From Erinaceus europaeus (lineage: Eukaryota; Chordata; Mammalia; Eulipotyphla; Erinaceidae): a DNA stretch of 64,000 nucleotides. Location: positions 37,406,189-37,470,188 of the forward strand of contig NC_080176.1 in assembly GCF_950295315.1 (NCBI RefSeq). The letters run 5' to 3'. The stretch's first letter is position 1. Each line of letters opens with the position of its first letter. Shown one piece after another: positions 11,269 through 21,763 of this stretch. A model generated the notes under the pieces. That model worked only from the letters and a program-made list of their open reading frames with translations. It was not told the origin of the DNA and did not search any database. A program made the translations under genes and the position numbers.

Positions 11269-11556
11269 TGTTGTTCTAATTGAGCTGGCTTCACGGGCAG
11301 TAACAGAGACGACCAGAGACACGCGGCTGGACCGGGAAACTGTATTTCTTTATTCACGAACAACGATTCATAAACTAACCCAAACTAATCACCAAACAGA
11401 ACTCTCCTGCATCCTTCTCACATGGCGGCGCCAAGAAGTCTCGAACTCTGTCGGGGTTCTTTGGGGTGGGGACAAGCAGCCCGCGAAACTAGCAGGACTA
11501 AACCAATTTTCCTGGCAGGGGGAGAGCTAGACCCAACCAATGTAAAGCATACAACA
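11269..11556 (-). mobile_element. solo LTR of an endogenous retrovirus
   Basis: The 288-bp unit begins tgttgt and ends acaaca, so it has inverted TG/CA ends. It is flanked by the 6-bp direct repeat 'agctac' (11263-11268 and 11557-11562). It is more CpG-rich than the surrounding intron. 'tctttattc' read on the minus strand gives an AATAAA-type signal, hence the minus orientation. A 6-bp duplication is usual for class II (ERVK-like) elements. No internal viral sequence is present. Confidence 0.75.
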
Positions 11557-11696
11557 AGCTACATTTAATATTGCCATAGTGAATGATGTTTCCCCAGAGA
11601 CTTCTTGGAAGTTTCTGGGAATTTTCTCAGTTGCTACAGTCCTGCTAGAGGTCAGGCAGTGACTAGCCCTTAACTGTTTCTCTGTCGTTTGACCAG

Positions 11697-11901
11697 CATG
11701 CAACTGTGGCAGGCACCTCTGTGAGGAGGTGACAGGGACATGCATCTGTCCTCCCCGGACGGTCAGGCCACGGTGCGAGACATGTGAGTCTCATGCCTTC
11801 AGCTTCCACCCTCTGGCTGGCTGTGAAGGTTGCAACTGTTCCAGGAAGGGTACCGTCGGGGCTGTAACCCCAGAGTGTGACAGGGACCATGGACAGTGCA
11901 G
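11697..11901 (+). CDS. LAMA3: LAMA3 exon, LEb repeats
   Basis: Reads CNCGRHLCEEVTGTCICPPR, then CETCESHAFSFHPLAGCEGC and NCSRKGT, ending PECDRDHGQC plus AG of an Arg codon. These are consecutive LE repeats of laminin alpha-3. The acceptor is 'gaccag' (its first two bases finish the split Pro codon) and the donor is GTAAGC at 11902. 205 bases, no stop. The next exon lies 20 kb away because the intron has taken in a whole L1, a second copy of the Jockey/RTE-like element and two R1 copies. Confidence 0.95.
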
Positions 11902-12300
11902 GTAAGCCCTGGTTGATTAACTGTTGGGTCCTGTTAGGGAAAGTGAAGATACCATCCACCTGCACACTTATTGTTACTTCCTACTTCTCAGGACTCCAAG
12001 GACTCCCCCACATTCATCTCAGGGCAGAACCTCCCACCAGAATGGGTTTGGGAGATGTGATAACAGGACCTCTCAGGCTGGGGGCAGTTTGGCAGAGTCT
12101 GTGTGAGCAGACACATAGTCTCCTAACGTCACAGGAGCCTTGCCAATTCAAGCCAGCATCATTTCAGACTGTACTATGATTCCCACATGCTTATATTACT
12201 AGTTATTTTCCACTGTGTTCTGTTGTGGTGAGTCCTTATCCTTTGACATTTAGATTTGGGATTCAGACCTTCATTCTAGGGTTAGCTGATTTTTAGGCCT
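11902..12300. other. start of the 20-kb intron, no feature seen
   Basis: Unique-looking intron, nothing recognised. Confidence 0.35.
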
Positions 12301-12410
12301 GAGGGCTAGGTGGTAGCATAGCAGGTTAAGTGCACATAGACTGGCATAAGCCCCCAGCTCCCTACCTGCAGGGGGGTTGCTTCACAAGCATGAAGCATCC
12401 CTAAGCACCC
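12301..12410 (+). mobile_element. ERI-type SINE fragment
   Basis: 'ggtggtagcatagcaggtta', then 'ccccagctccctacctgcag' and 'gcttcacaagcatgaag'. Head part only, with the CT-rich end missing. Confidence 0.75.
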
Positions 12411-12677
12411 CCCCCCCATCACCAGGCACAGGATCATGATGTTCTTGGGGTTTGTGCTTGTGATCTGGTGTGACTACTATTATAGTTGGTTGCAGCTATC
12501 AGGATCTCTAGCTTATGGGCAACTGTATGAATTTCCTATATTTGCTGTAATAGATTACCACAAATGGGGTTATCTAAAATAATAGAAATGTATTTCCTCA
12601 CAGCGCAAAAAGTAAAAAGCCTCAAATCAAGGTATTCATGGTGCCATGCTCTTTATAAAGCTCTAGGAGGGAATCTA

Positions 12678-12720
12678 TATTCTCTCTCTCTTTATCTCTC
12701 TCTCTCTCTCTCTCTCCCTT
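12678..12720. repeat. (CT)n simple repeat
   Basis: Interrupted ctctct run of about 40 bases just before a SINE in the opposite orientation. Confidence 0.85.
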
Positions 12721-12729
12721 TATCCCCTT

Positions 12730-13003
12730 TTTTTGCCACCAAGGTTATCTCTGGGGCTTGGTACCTGCACTACAAATCCACTACCTCTGGCAGCCATTTT
12801 CTTAAACCATTTTTTTCTTTCTATTTTTTATTTGACAGGAGAGAGAGAAATTGACAGGAGTGGGAAGGTAGAGAGGGGGAGAGAAAGACACTTGCAGACC
12901 TGCTTCACCACTCATGAAGTGTAGCCCCTGCAGGTTGGAGTAGGGGCTCGAACCTGGGTCTTTGAGCATGGTGATAAGTACCCTTAACTGCACTGTTCAG
13001 CCC
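12730..13003 (-). mobile_element. ERI-type SINE
   Basis: Minus-strand copy: 'ggggcttggtacctgcac', 'gcagacctgcttcaccactc' and 'gggctcgaacctgggtc', ending 'actgttcagcccc'. Confidence 0.85.
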
Positions 13004-15299
13004 CAACCTACCTTTCTCTTATCTTCTTATTGCTGACTTTTCTTGGCATTCTTTGGGGGAGAAGATGCACTACTTCAATTTATGCCCCTTGTTAACACAT
13101 GAATTCTCTCTCTCTCTCCTCTCTCTTTCTGTGTGTGTGTGTGTGTTTCTTCTCTTTTTGTTACATGGACACTAGTAATATTTAATTAGAGCCTGCCTTA
13201 CTCCACTAATACTTCATCTTAATTTGATTATATCTGGAAAAACCCTGTCGCCAAATAAGAGTATTTTTTGGGCACTGGGTGTTAAAACTTGTATATGTCT
13301 TTTGGGGGACGAAATTCCACTCTTGGTAGCAAGGATATTTAATTTTCCTAAGGAAAGATCTTGTACCACACCTTTAATTGTTGCTTAATGCCTGAAAATT
13401 CTTTTGTACTACTGGATCCTTCTAGGGAAGATGAGTGCGAACTTGAGTCACAAAAGATTCCAAGTCAAAAATCACAGGCATGAGTCCTCTCTGAGTCAAT
13501 TTCAGTTGCTCATCCTTCTCAAACTATGAGTCTAAATTGAAGGTGATCTACAAATCTAAAGTGATATTCAAGGAGTTTTCATCATAACTAATGAATATAT
13601 TTTAGGTTCTGATCTCTCTCAAGTTACTCTCTGGAAGTAAAGCACTTTGCTCTCCACTGAAAATTGTCATATTATGACTGTATCCAGGCATCTGTTTCTA
13701 AGTTATTTCCAGCAGCTTATTGGTGTATGAGGAGACAGACAGTGTGGAAGAAGACCCTTCTGCCAGGACCCATAGGGACACTACAGAACAAAAAGGTACA
13801 CAGACTATACCCGAGTATTGTGTACAGTTTTGTGACTGGGGAAGATGGATAAATAAGGAAGCTGAAATAACCTTAATGTGCCAGTCACGACTCAACCAAC
13901 TTCATAAAAATAAAGAGAAATTTCATGTGCTCCATTGCTGTATTGATCTAGATCAGCTTCATGAGGGAAAATGACTTGTAGTTGCCCTTTTTCAGTTGTT
14001 AGTCCCGAAAGTATCCAGACAAATGTCTGTGTCTTGTAGATTAGGGCCGTGGCATGGCCATGCTGTGAGGCTGGGTGGCATTTCTCTTGAGACCAGAGCT
14101 CCAGAGTGTCTGTAAATAAAATGTGTGGCTCTTAACAGGGAACTCTGCAAAGACAAGGAGACTTGTAGTTGCCCTTTTTCAGTTGTTAGTCCCGAAAGTA
14201 TCCAGACAAATGTCCTCTGCTGCCTTTTTCGTTCAGCCACCCTTCCCTTCTTCTTTCCTTTCTACTCTTGCATCAGCAGGTGTTGTTTTTTCCCCCTGGA
14301 AGCTAGCAGCTACACTAGGGTTTTCATTTTGCTTTTGCCTACCTTTACTTTACTTTTAAGGACTGGCTTCTCTCAAAAAGCAAATATTCATAAGGAGAAT
14401 GGAAGGTTTCTCTCATAAAGCCAAAGCAGTGGTGCACTTCATCTTAGCCAATGCTCTTAGCTTTACTAAATGCTTATTAGATAAAGAAATTAAGCATCAG
14501 TAAAGGCATTCTCAGAATAGAAGCAAACTCAGGTAGGTATAAATCTGTGAGCCCAGTCAACTTGGAGAAGCAGTTCCTTTGATTGCACATCACAGAATAA
14601 TGGAATTTTAAACTCCAAGCTGTACATAGTGTTCTCACCTATATTCCCTCTGTCTTCCTTCATCTTCTGTGACATTAGTCTTTCACCTACTTCTTTGAAT
14701 CATCTTTCTTTCACTGGCATAGCCTTCTGCTTCTGCCTAGCACCGAGATTTTTTATGTGAGTTTGCCTCATATTGTGCCCCTCTTTGGCTGCCTTCATTA
14801 ACTGTTGGCCTTAGTACGTTACCTCACTCTCCTCTTTGTGTCTCAGTTCTTCCACCTGTAAAATAGAGATACTAGAGGTGCCTACTTAATAAAATTATCT
14901 AAAAGGCTAAAAATACAGTGGAAAGACTTTTTATAACAGTGCTTATTCACACTAACACCAGATAATAAGATGTTATTATGTGCCAAGTACTGTCTGTATG
15001 CCTTCTTTTCTCTATGCTCTCTTTGCTGGAAAGCCCACCCATTGTCCTGGCTTAGATTATACCAAATCCTTGTGATTCCAAGATCAGAAATTCCAACCCT
15101 GACCCTTGATAGATAGTTTACCTTATTTTTTAAGAGGAGATTTTAATTTTTAGTCTAATGAGGGGAGGAGAGAAAAGAGGGGAAGAGACTGCTGAGTTCT
15201 GGCTTGTGGTGATTCAGGGGGTTGAAGCTGGGCCATCTGGGCTTCAGGCATGAAAGTTTTTTTGAATAACCAATACCATCTCTCCCTAGCCCTCGTATT
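13004..15299. other. intron with a local direct duplication, otherwise nothing recognised
   Basis: Mostly unique sequence. It holds a short (GT)n run near 13131-13147 and the direct repeat listed separately at 13973-14214. No conserved exon seen. Confidence 0.4.
13973..14214. repeat. exact 55-bp direct repeat, 187-bp spacing
   Basis: 13973-14027 and 14160-14214 are identical, beginning 'gacttgtagttgcccttt' and ending 'ccagacaaatgtc'. They are not low complexity and match no other repeat in the window. A recent segmental duplication or an assembly artefact are both possible. Confidence 0.9.
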
Positions 15300-16386
15300 T
15301 TTATTATTATTATTTTTTTATTTAAGAAAGGATTAATTAACAAAACCATAGGGTAGGAGGGGTACAACTCCACACAATTCACACCACCCAATCTCCATAT
15401 CCCATCCCCTCCCCTGATAGCTTTCCCATTCTCTATCCCTCTGGGAGCATGGACTCAGGGTCATTGTGGGTTGCAGAAGGTAGAAGGTCTGGCTTCTGTA
15501 ATTGCTTCCCTGCTGAACATGGGCGTTGACTGGTCAGTCCATACTCCCAGTCTGCCTCTCTCATTCCCTAGTAGGGTGGGTCTCTGGGGAAGCAGAGCTC
15601 CAGGACACATTGGTGGGGTCTTCAGTCCAGGGAAACCTGGTCGGCATCCTGATGACATCTGGAACCGGATGACTGAAAAGAGAGTTAACATACGAAGCCA
15701 AACAAATTGTTGAACAATCATGGACGCAAAGGTTGGAATAGTGGAGAGGAAGTGTTAGGGGGGTACTCACTGTAAACTCTAGTGCACTTATGCTTTCAGG
15801 TATATATTTTGCAGTAGTTTACAGATACGTGTGAACATTTGCTCTCTCTCACAGAAACTGGTGTATATCTAGGTTATGGGACTGTTAGAAAGTGAACCAC
15901 GTCAGATGGAATTAGAGTATACTATGAAAGGAAAGTTCTCACCCGAGTAATGAAGCTGAAGGGTTGTCATTCCACACGTGAAGTCTCTGGACACAGTCTG
16001 AAGTGAAGCATGTTGAGGTGGCAATCGTTGCGTTGGTTAGGTTGTGATCGGCAGATGCAATATTATTTGATATAGATAGGGAGAGACATACAGGAAAGTG
16101 GGCCCTATCCAAGGGTTCCAGGACTGGGGGAAGTAAATAAAGGCTCTATAGTGGAGATGTGAGGTTCTTGCTGTCTTAGGGTTCAAAAAGACAATGGATA
16201 GTTAATGTTATCATCACATTATTTGGTAATTGGGTTAACTTTGAAAAGTCCTTTTGTTACGGTTTGCTGTACAGTACCCAGTATCTTGTATATAGCTGTG
16301 CTATTGGTTGCTTCTGATCTACTTGGTCTAGGCTTTTGAGAGAGTCTGCATATCAATTACACAGCCTATATATTAAAAAGATTCAG
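15300..16386 (-). mobile_element. R1 repeat copy, long form
   Basis: Poly(T)-rich start, then 'gtaggaggggtacaactcc', 'ggttgcagaaggtagaagg' and 'gaaaagagagttaacatac', and on through 'gttgaggtggcaatcgttg' and 'ccagtatcttgtatatagc' to about 16386. The copy at 59149-60148 shares this whole order and is nearly colinear. A SINE has inserted at its far end. Confidence 0.85.
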
Positions 16387-16399
16387 TCTGTGTTTTTTT

Positions 16400-16706
16400 A
16401 AATTTTTTAATTTTTAAAAATTTTTTTTATATATTTATTTTATTTATTTATTCCCTTTTTGTTGCCCTTGTTGTTTTATTGTTGTAGTTATTATTGTTGT
16501 TATCGTTGTTGGATAGGACAGAGAGAAATGGAGAGAGGAGGGGAAGACAGAGAGGAGGAGAGAAAGATAGACACCTGCAGACCTGCTTCACCGCCTGTGA
16601 AGTGACTCCCCTGCAGGTGGGGAGCCGGGGTTCGAACCGGGATCCTTATGCCGGTCCTTGTGCTTTGTGCCACCTGCGCTTAGCCCGCTGCACTACAGCC
16701 CGACTC
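16400..16706 (-). mobile_element. ERI-type SINE, young copy with target duplication
   Basis: Complete minus-strand copy. It includes the B-box palindrome ggttcgaacc, 'cacctgcgcttagcccgctg' and a T-rich tail at its start. 'cagtctgtgtttt' occurs on both sides (about 16385 and 16710), which is the target-site duplication. Confidence 0.9.
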
Positions 16707-19262
16707 CCTCAGTCTGTGTTTTAAAAAACTTTGAGACATACAATTAATTTTCTACCTCTCATATTAATTAACTAGTGATTTATATGACTACATTTTACAA
16801 GGAGTGTACATAAACACCATTGCCACCACCAAAAGACTGTGACCCATCCCTCCCACCCATTCCCATCTGCATGTCTACCCCTCACCACAGGGTTTTTACT
16901 TTGGTGCCCTACTTACAATTTAGTCAGGTCCTGCTTTTAGTTTCCCTTTCAGATCTTCTTACTCAACTTTTGTTGATGAGTGGGATCATCTCATACTCAT
17001 CTTTATCTTTCTGACTTAGCTAACTTAACATAATTCCTTCTAGCTCTGTCCAAGATGGGTCAGAGAAGGTGGGTTCATTGTTCTTGATAGCTGCATAGTA
17101 TTCCATTGTGTATATATACCACAGCTTTCTCAGCCACTCATCTGTTGTTGGGCACCTGGGTTGCTTCCAGGTTTTAGCTGTTATGAATTGTGCTGCTATG
17201 AACATAGGAGTACACACCTCTTTTTGGTTGGGTGTTATGGAGTCCTTGGGGTATAACCCCAGGAGAGGAATTACTGGATCATATGGAAGGTCCATGTCTA
17301 GCCTTCTGAGATTTTTCCAGACTGTTCTCCACAGAGGCTGGACCAATTTACATTCCCACCAGCAATGTAAAAGGGTTCCTCTGTCTCCACAACCTCTCCA
17401 GCATTTGTTACTGCTGTCCTTTTTGATGTTTGCCATTCTTACAGGAGTGAGGTGGTATATTAGTGTTGTCTTAATTTGCATTTCTCTGACAATCAGTGAC
17501 CTAGAGCAGTTTTTTATATGTTTGTTAGCCTTTTGGATCTCCTCTGAGGTGAATGATTTGTTCATATCCTCTGCCCATTTTTGGATGGGGTCATTTGCTT
17601 TTTTGCTGCTAAGTTTGCTGAGCTCTTTATATATTTTGGTGATTAGTTTCTTGTCTGATGTATGGCATGTGAAGATCTTCTCCCATACTGTGAGGGGGTC
17701 TCTTTGTTTGTGTGATAGTTTCTTTGGATGTGCAGAAGCTTTTCAATTTGATGTAGTCCCATTGGTTTGTTTCTGCTTTAGTCTTCCTTGCAATTGGGTT
17801 TGAGTCATCAAAGATGTCATTGAGGTGTAGGTGGGAAACTGTTTTACCAATGTTTTCCTCTAAGTATTTGATTGTTTCTGGTCTGACATGTAGGTCTTTG
17901 ATCCATTTGGAGTTGATTTTTGTTTCTGGTGAGATAAAGTGGTTCAATTTCATTCTTCTGCATGTTGCAACCCAGTTTTCCCAGCACCATTTATTGAAGA
18001 GAGCCTCCTTTTTCCATTTAATCCTTTGGGCCCCCTTATCAAAGACTAGATGTCTATAGGAGTGGGGATTTATTTCTGGGCTTTCAATTCTGTTCCACTG
18101 GTCTGTGTGCCTATTTTTGTTCCAGTACCATGCTGTTTTGATGATGATGGCTTTATAATATAGTTTAAGGTCTGGGAGTGTGATGCCTCCATTTCTGTTT
18201 CTTTTCGTCAAGATGGTTTTGGCAATTCTAGGTGTTTTCAGGTTCCAGATAAATGATTGTAGTGTTTGTTCTATTCTCTTAAAGAAGCTTGGTGGAACTT
18301 TGATGGGTATTGCATTAAATTTGTATATGGCTCTGGGGAGAATATTCATTTTGATGATATTTATTCTTCCAATCCATGAGCATGGGATATCTTTCCATTT
18401 CTTGGTCAGTTTCTATTTCCTTGAGTAGCGACTCATAGTTTTCAGCATACAAGTCTTTCACTTCTTTGGTCAACTTTATTTCTATGTATTTGATTGATTT
18501 TGCTGAAACAGTAAATGGGAGTGATTTCTGGATGTCTTCTTCTTCAGATTTAGTGTTTGCATAAAGAAATGCCACTGATTTTTGTACATTGATTTTGTAG
18601 CCTGATACCTTGCTATATTGCCTAATAACTTCCAGTAGTTCCTGCTGGATTCTTTAGATTTTTCTATGTATATCATATCATCTGCAAATAGTGAGAGCTT
18701 GACTTCTTCTCTTCCAATCTGTATTTCTTTGATTTCTTTCTCTTGCCTGATTGCTATGGCAAAAACTTCCAATACTATGTTGAAGAGTAGTGGTGACAGC
18801 GGACAGCCCTGTCTAGTCCCCGATCTAAGGGGGAATGCTTTCAGCTTCTGTCCATTGAGTATGATGATGGCTGTAGGTCTGCTATATATAGACTCCACTA
18901 TCTTGAGGAATTTCCCATCTATTCCCATTTTTTGTAGAGTTTTGAGCATGAATGGGTGTTGGATTTTGTCAAAGGCTTTCTCTGCATCTATTGAGATAAT
19001 CATGTGGTTTTTGGTTTTGCTTTTATTGATGTGGTGAATGACATTGATTGACTTACGGATGGACAAGATAACCGGAAGTGGGATGACCACTCATGGGAAA
19101 TTTCTCTTTTCCAGACTGGGTCGATCTTAGCACGTCCAACTTGAGTTAGGTGACTGGCCACTGAGTTTGGAGATATGGGAGGATGGGAGACGGGAGGGGG
19201 TTGGCTACCGGCACCCAGTCTGTGAAGAAGCTTCCAGGCCTTCCTACTTGAGTGGGTAAAGT

Positions 19263-20018
19263 TCAGACTTTCCGTGAGTTGTTGCCAGCGGGCTTGACAT
19301 CTGCATCCAGGGAGGCAATGAGATGGTCAGCCACATCTGGGTCACCCGACTCATCATACTGCTTTAGTAGTTGCTCGCATTCAGCATCAAGACAAAGTGT
19401 GTAGTTAGCACGTCTCCCATGAGGAATGGCTTGGGAACCTGCTTTGAAGATGGCTTGGCGGAAGCGCCTGTAGGAATCTTCAGAGGGGATAGAGTTAATT
19501 GGAATTGCAGGAATAGATTTATTGGTAAGATCACTGAACAGACGCCAGTTTGCTTTCCGAAAGTTCCATCTTAGTTTCTCTGAGCACAGAATCAGTGGGA
19601 GCTGGAGACCAATGTGGATGATAGCTGGGCGGTGATGACTGTGCAGGAAGATCTTGAGAACGTGTCTCGTAGCGGGAAAGGCTTGGCCGTTGACTGTGCT
19701 AATCCAGCACAGGTCGGGTGATGAGTCTTTATTCCATCTAGCACTGTGAAAAGAGCCTGGCTGTTTGGGATCGTATAGTAGGGAGAGGTCATTCACTGAA
19801 GCCCAGTCGGCTAAGATAGAGCCGTCAGCACGAGTGGAGGAATATCCCCAGTCTTGGTGATGACTATTAAAGTCTCCAAAGTAAACGGCTGGGTGATTCA
19901 GGCTAGGCAGGACCTCATTATCCCATGAGGCACTAGGAGGCTTATATACGTTGACGAGCTGAATAGTTCCAATAGTAATGGAGTAATAGAAGGTCGAAGA
20001 GGCCGTATGGTAAACGGT
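19263..20018 (-). pseudogene. copy 2, inverted endonuclease segment
   Basis: Starts inside the endonuclease (VYHTASSTFYYSITIG) and continues with GDFNSHHQDWGYSSTRADGS, GSFHSARWNKDSSPDLCWIS and RAIPH-type connector sequence (HGRRANYTLCLDAECEQLLK). The frame is open here, including the 11 bases that copy 1 has lost, until a one-base deletion near 19310. It is on the opposite strand from the rest of the element. Confidence 0.88.
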
Positions 20019-21763
20019 TATATTGTCCATCTCCAAAACTCCCTCCCTTTACACTGTCTGAACTGGAAGACACTTTGAAGAGGGTTAAACCGGGAACAGC
20101 TGCTGGCTATGATAACATCACCCCAGAACTCATTCTTAACCTGGGTTCCGCAGCAAAGAAGTGGCTCACTTCATTCCTGTCCCACATCTTGGAATCTGAG
20201 TCTATGCCCAAAGTTTGGCGTCGTGCGAAGATTATAGCGGTTTTGAAACCAAAGAAAGACCCAACACTGGCCACCAGCTATAGACCAATTTCTCTCCTCT
20301 CCATGTGTTATAAACTCCTTGAGAGGCTGCTTCTGTCACGTATTTCTCATCTTACAGAGAAATTCCTATCACCCGCCCAAGCTGGTTTCTGCCCAGGAAG
20401 ATCTACCTGTGAACAAACCGTGGCCCTCTCAACTTACATTGAAAATGGATTCCAGAAGAATTTAAAGATGGGTGCTGTCTTTGTTGATCTCACAGCAGCC
20501 TATGACATGGTCTGGCACCGTGATCTCCTAGTCAAGATCTCAAGATGCCTGCCTCCATGGGTGGCCAACACTATATCGTTTCTTCTCCAAAACAGAAGAT
20601 TCCGGGTACATCTGGGTGACAAGTCTAACAGATGGAGACTTGTCTCAAGTGGCCTCCTCCAGGGCTCTGTTCTGGCTCCTACGCTATTTAATATTTACAT
20701 CAATGACCTCCCAGAAACTTCTTCAAGGAAGTTCATCTACGCTGATGACATCTGCTGTGCAACTCAGGCATCCAAGTTCGACATCCTCGAGGAAACACTC
20801 ACGAAAGACATGTCTCTGATATCTGATTACTGTAAAAAATGTTGACTAATCCCTAGCACTGCAAAAACGGTATCATCTGTTTTCCATCTACACCATGCCT
20901 CGGCCTTGCGTGAGCTTAATGTGCAGCTTGGCGATACGAGAATCCGACATGAAGCCCAGCCAGTCTATCTTGGCATTACTCTAGATCGCACTCTGTCATT
21001 TCATGAACATCTCATAAAAACTGCAGCAAAGGTGGGTGCGAGGATTAACATCATTGCAAGACTGGCCAGCTCCTCATGGGGCGCAAGCGCTGCCACACTA
21101 CGATCATCATCTCTGGCATTATGCTATTCCACTGCAGAATACTGTGCCCCAGTATGGTTCCGTAGCCCCCATGTCCACTTGGTCAATTCCAAATTATATT
21201 CCTCCATGAGGATCATTTCTGGAACCATCCGTTCCACCCCGGTTCCATGGCTGCCAGTTCTTAGCAACATCGCCCCGCCAGATATTCGTCGGGATGCGGC
21301 ATCATCTAAGTTGATTTCCCATGTCTACACTCGACCGGACCTGCCAATATACACGGATATCTTCACCCACCCTGTCCAACGCTTGATGTCTCGTCACCCA
21401 ATCTGGTCCCCTATGCCTACACTGAACTTCTCTGTTCCAGACTCTTGGAAACAGAGTTGGCAGTCAGCTGAAGTAAAGAACAAACACCTCATCACAGACC
21501 CCTGCAAGCGTCAACCCGGCTTTGACCTAGCACGTTATGATTGGGCCCTCCTCAATCGCTATCGAACAGGCCATGGCCGGTGCGCCGCTATGTTCCATAA
21601 CTGGGGAGCCAGAGACGACCCAAACTGCCCCTGCAGCTACAGACAGACTATGACCCACATAGTCAATAACTGCCACCTCTCCAGATTCAAAGGAGGTCTC
21701 GAAACTTTTCATCAGGCTCAACCTGACGCTGTTGACTGGCTACGGAAGAAGGGCAAATGCTAG
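20019..21763 (+). pseudogene. copy 2, reverse transcriptase segment, open except for one TGA
   Basis: One frame runs from the junction to the terminal TAG at 21761-21763, broken only by the TGA at 20843-20845. Motifs are GYDNITPELILNLG, SYRPISLLSMCYKLLERLL, FVDLTAAYDMVWHR, LFNIYINDLPET and the catalytic YADD at 20738-20749. The C-terminal 285 residues differ from copy 1 at 20 positions by my count. The Cys/His cluster reads CPCSYRQTMTHIVNNC, so one Cys of copy 1 is Ser here. Confidence 0.9.

Noticed and set aside
17108..17803. 231-residue open frame on the plus strand
   Set aside because: It is the reverse complement of L1 ORF2, which reads properly on the minus strand.
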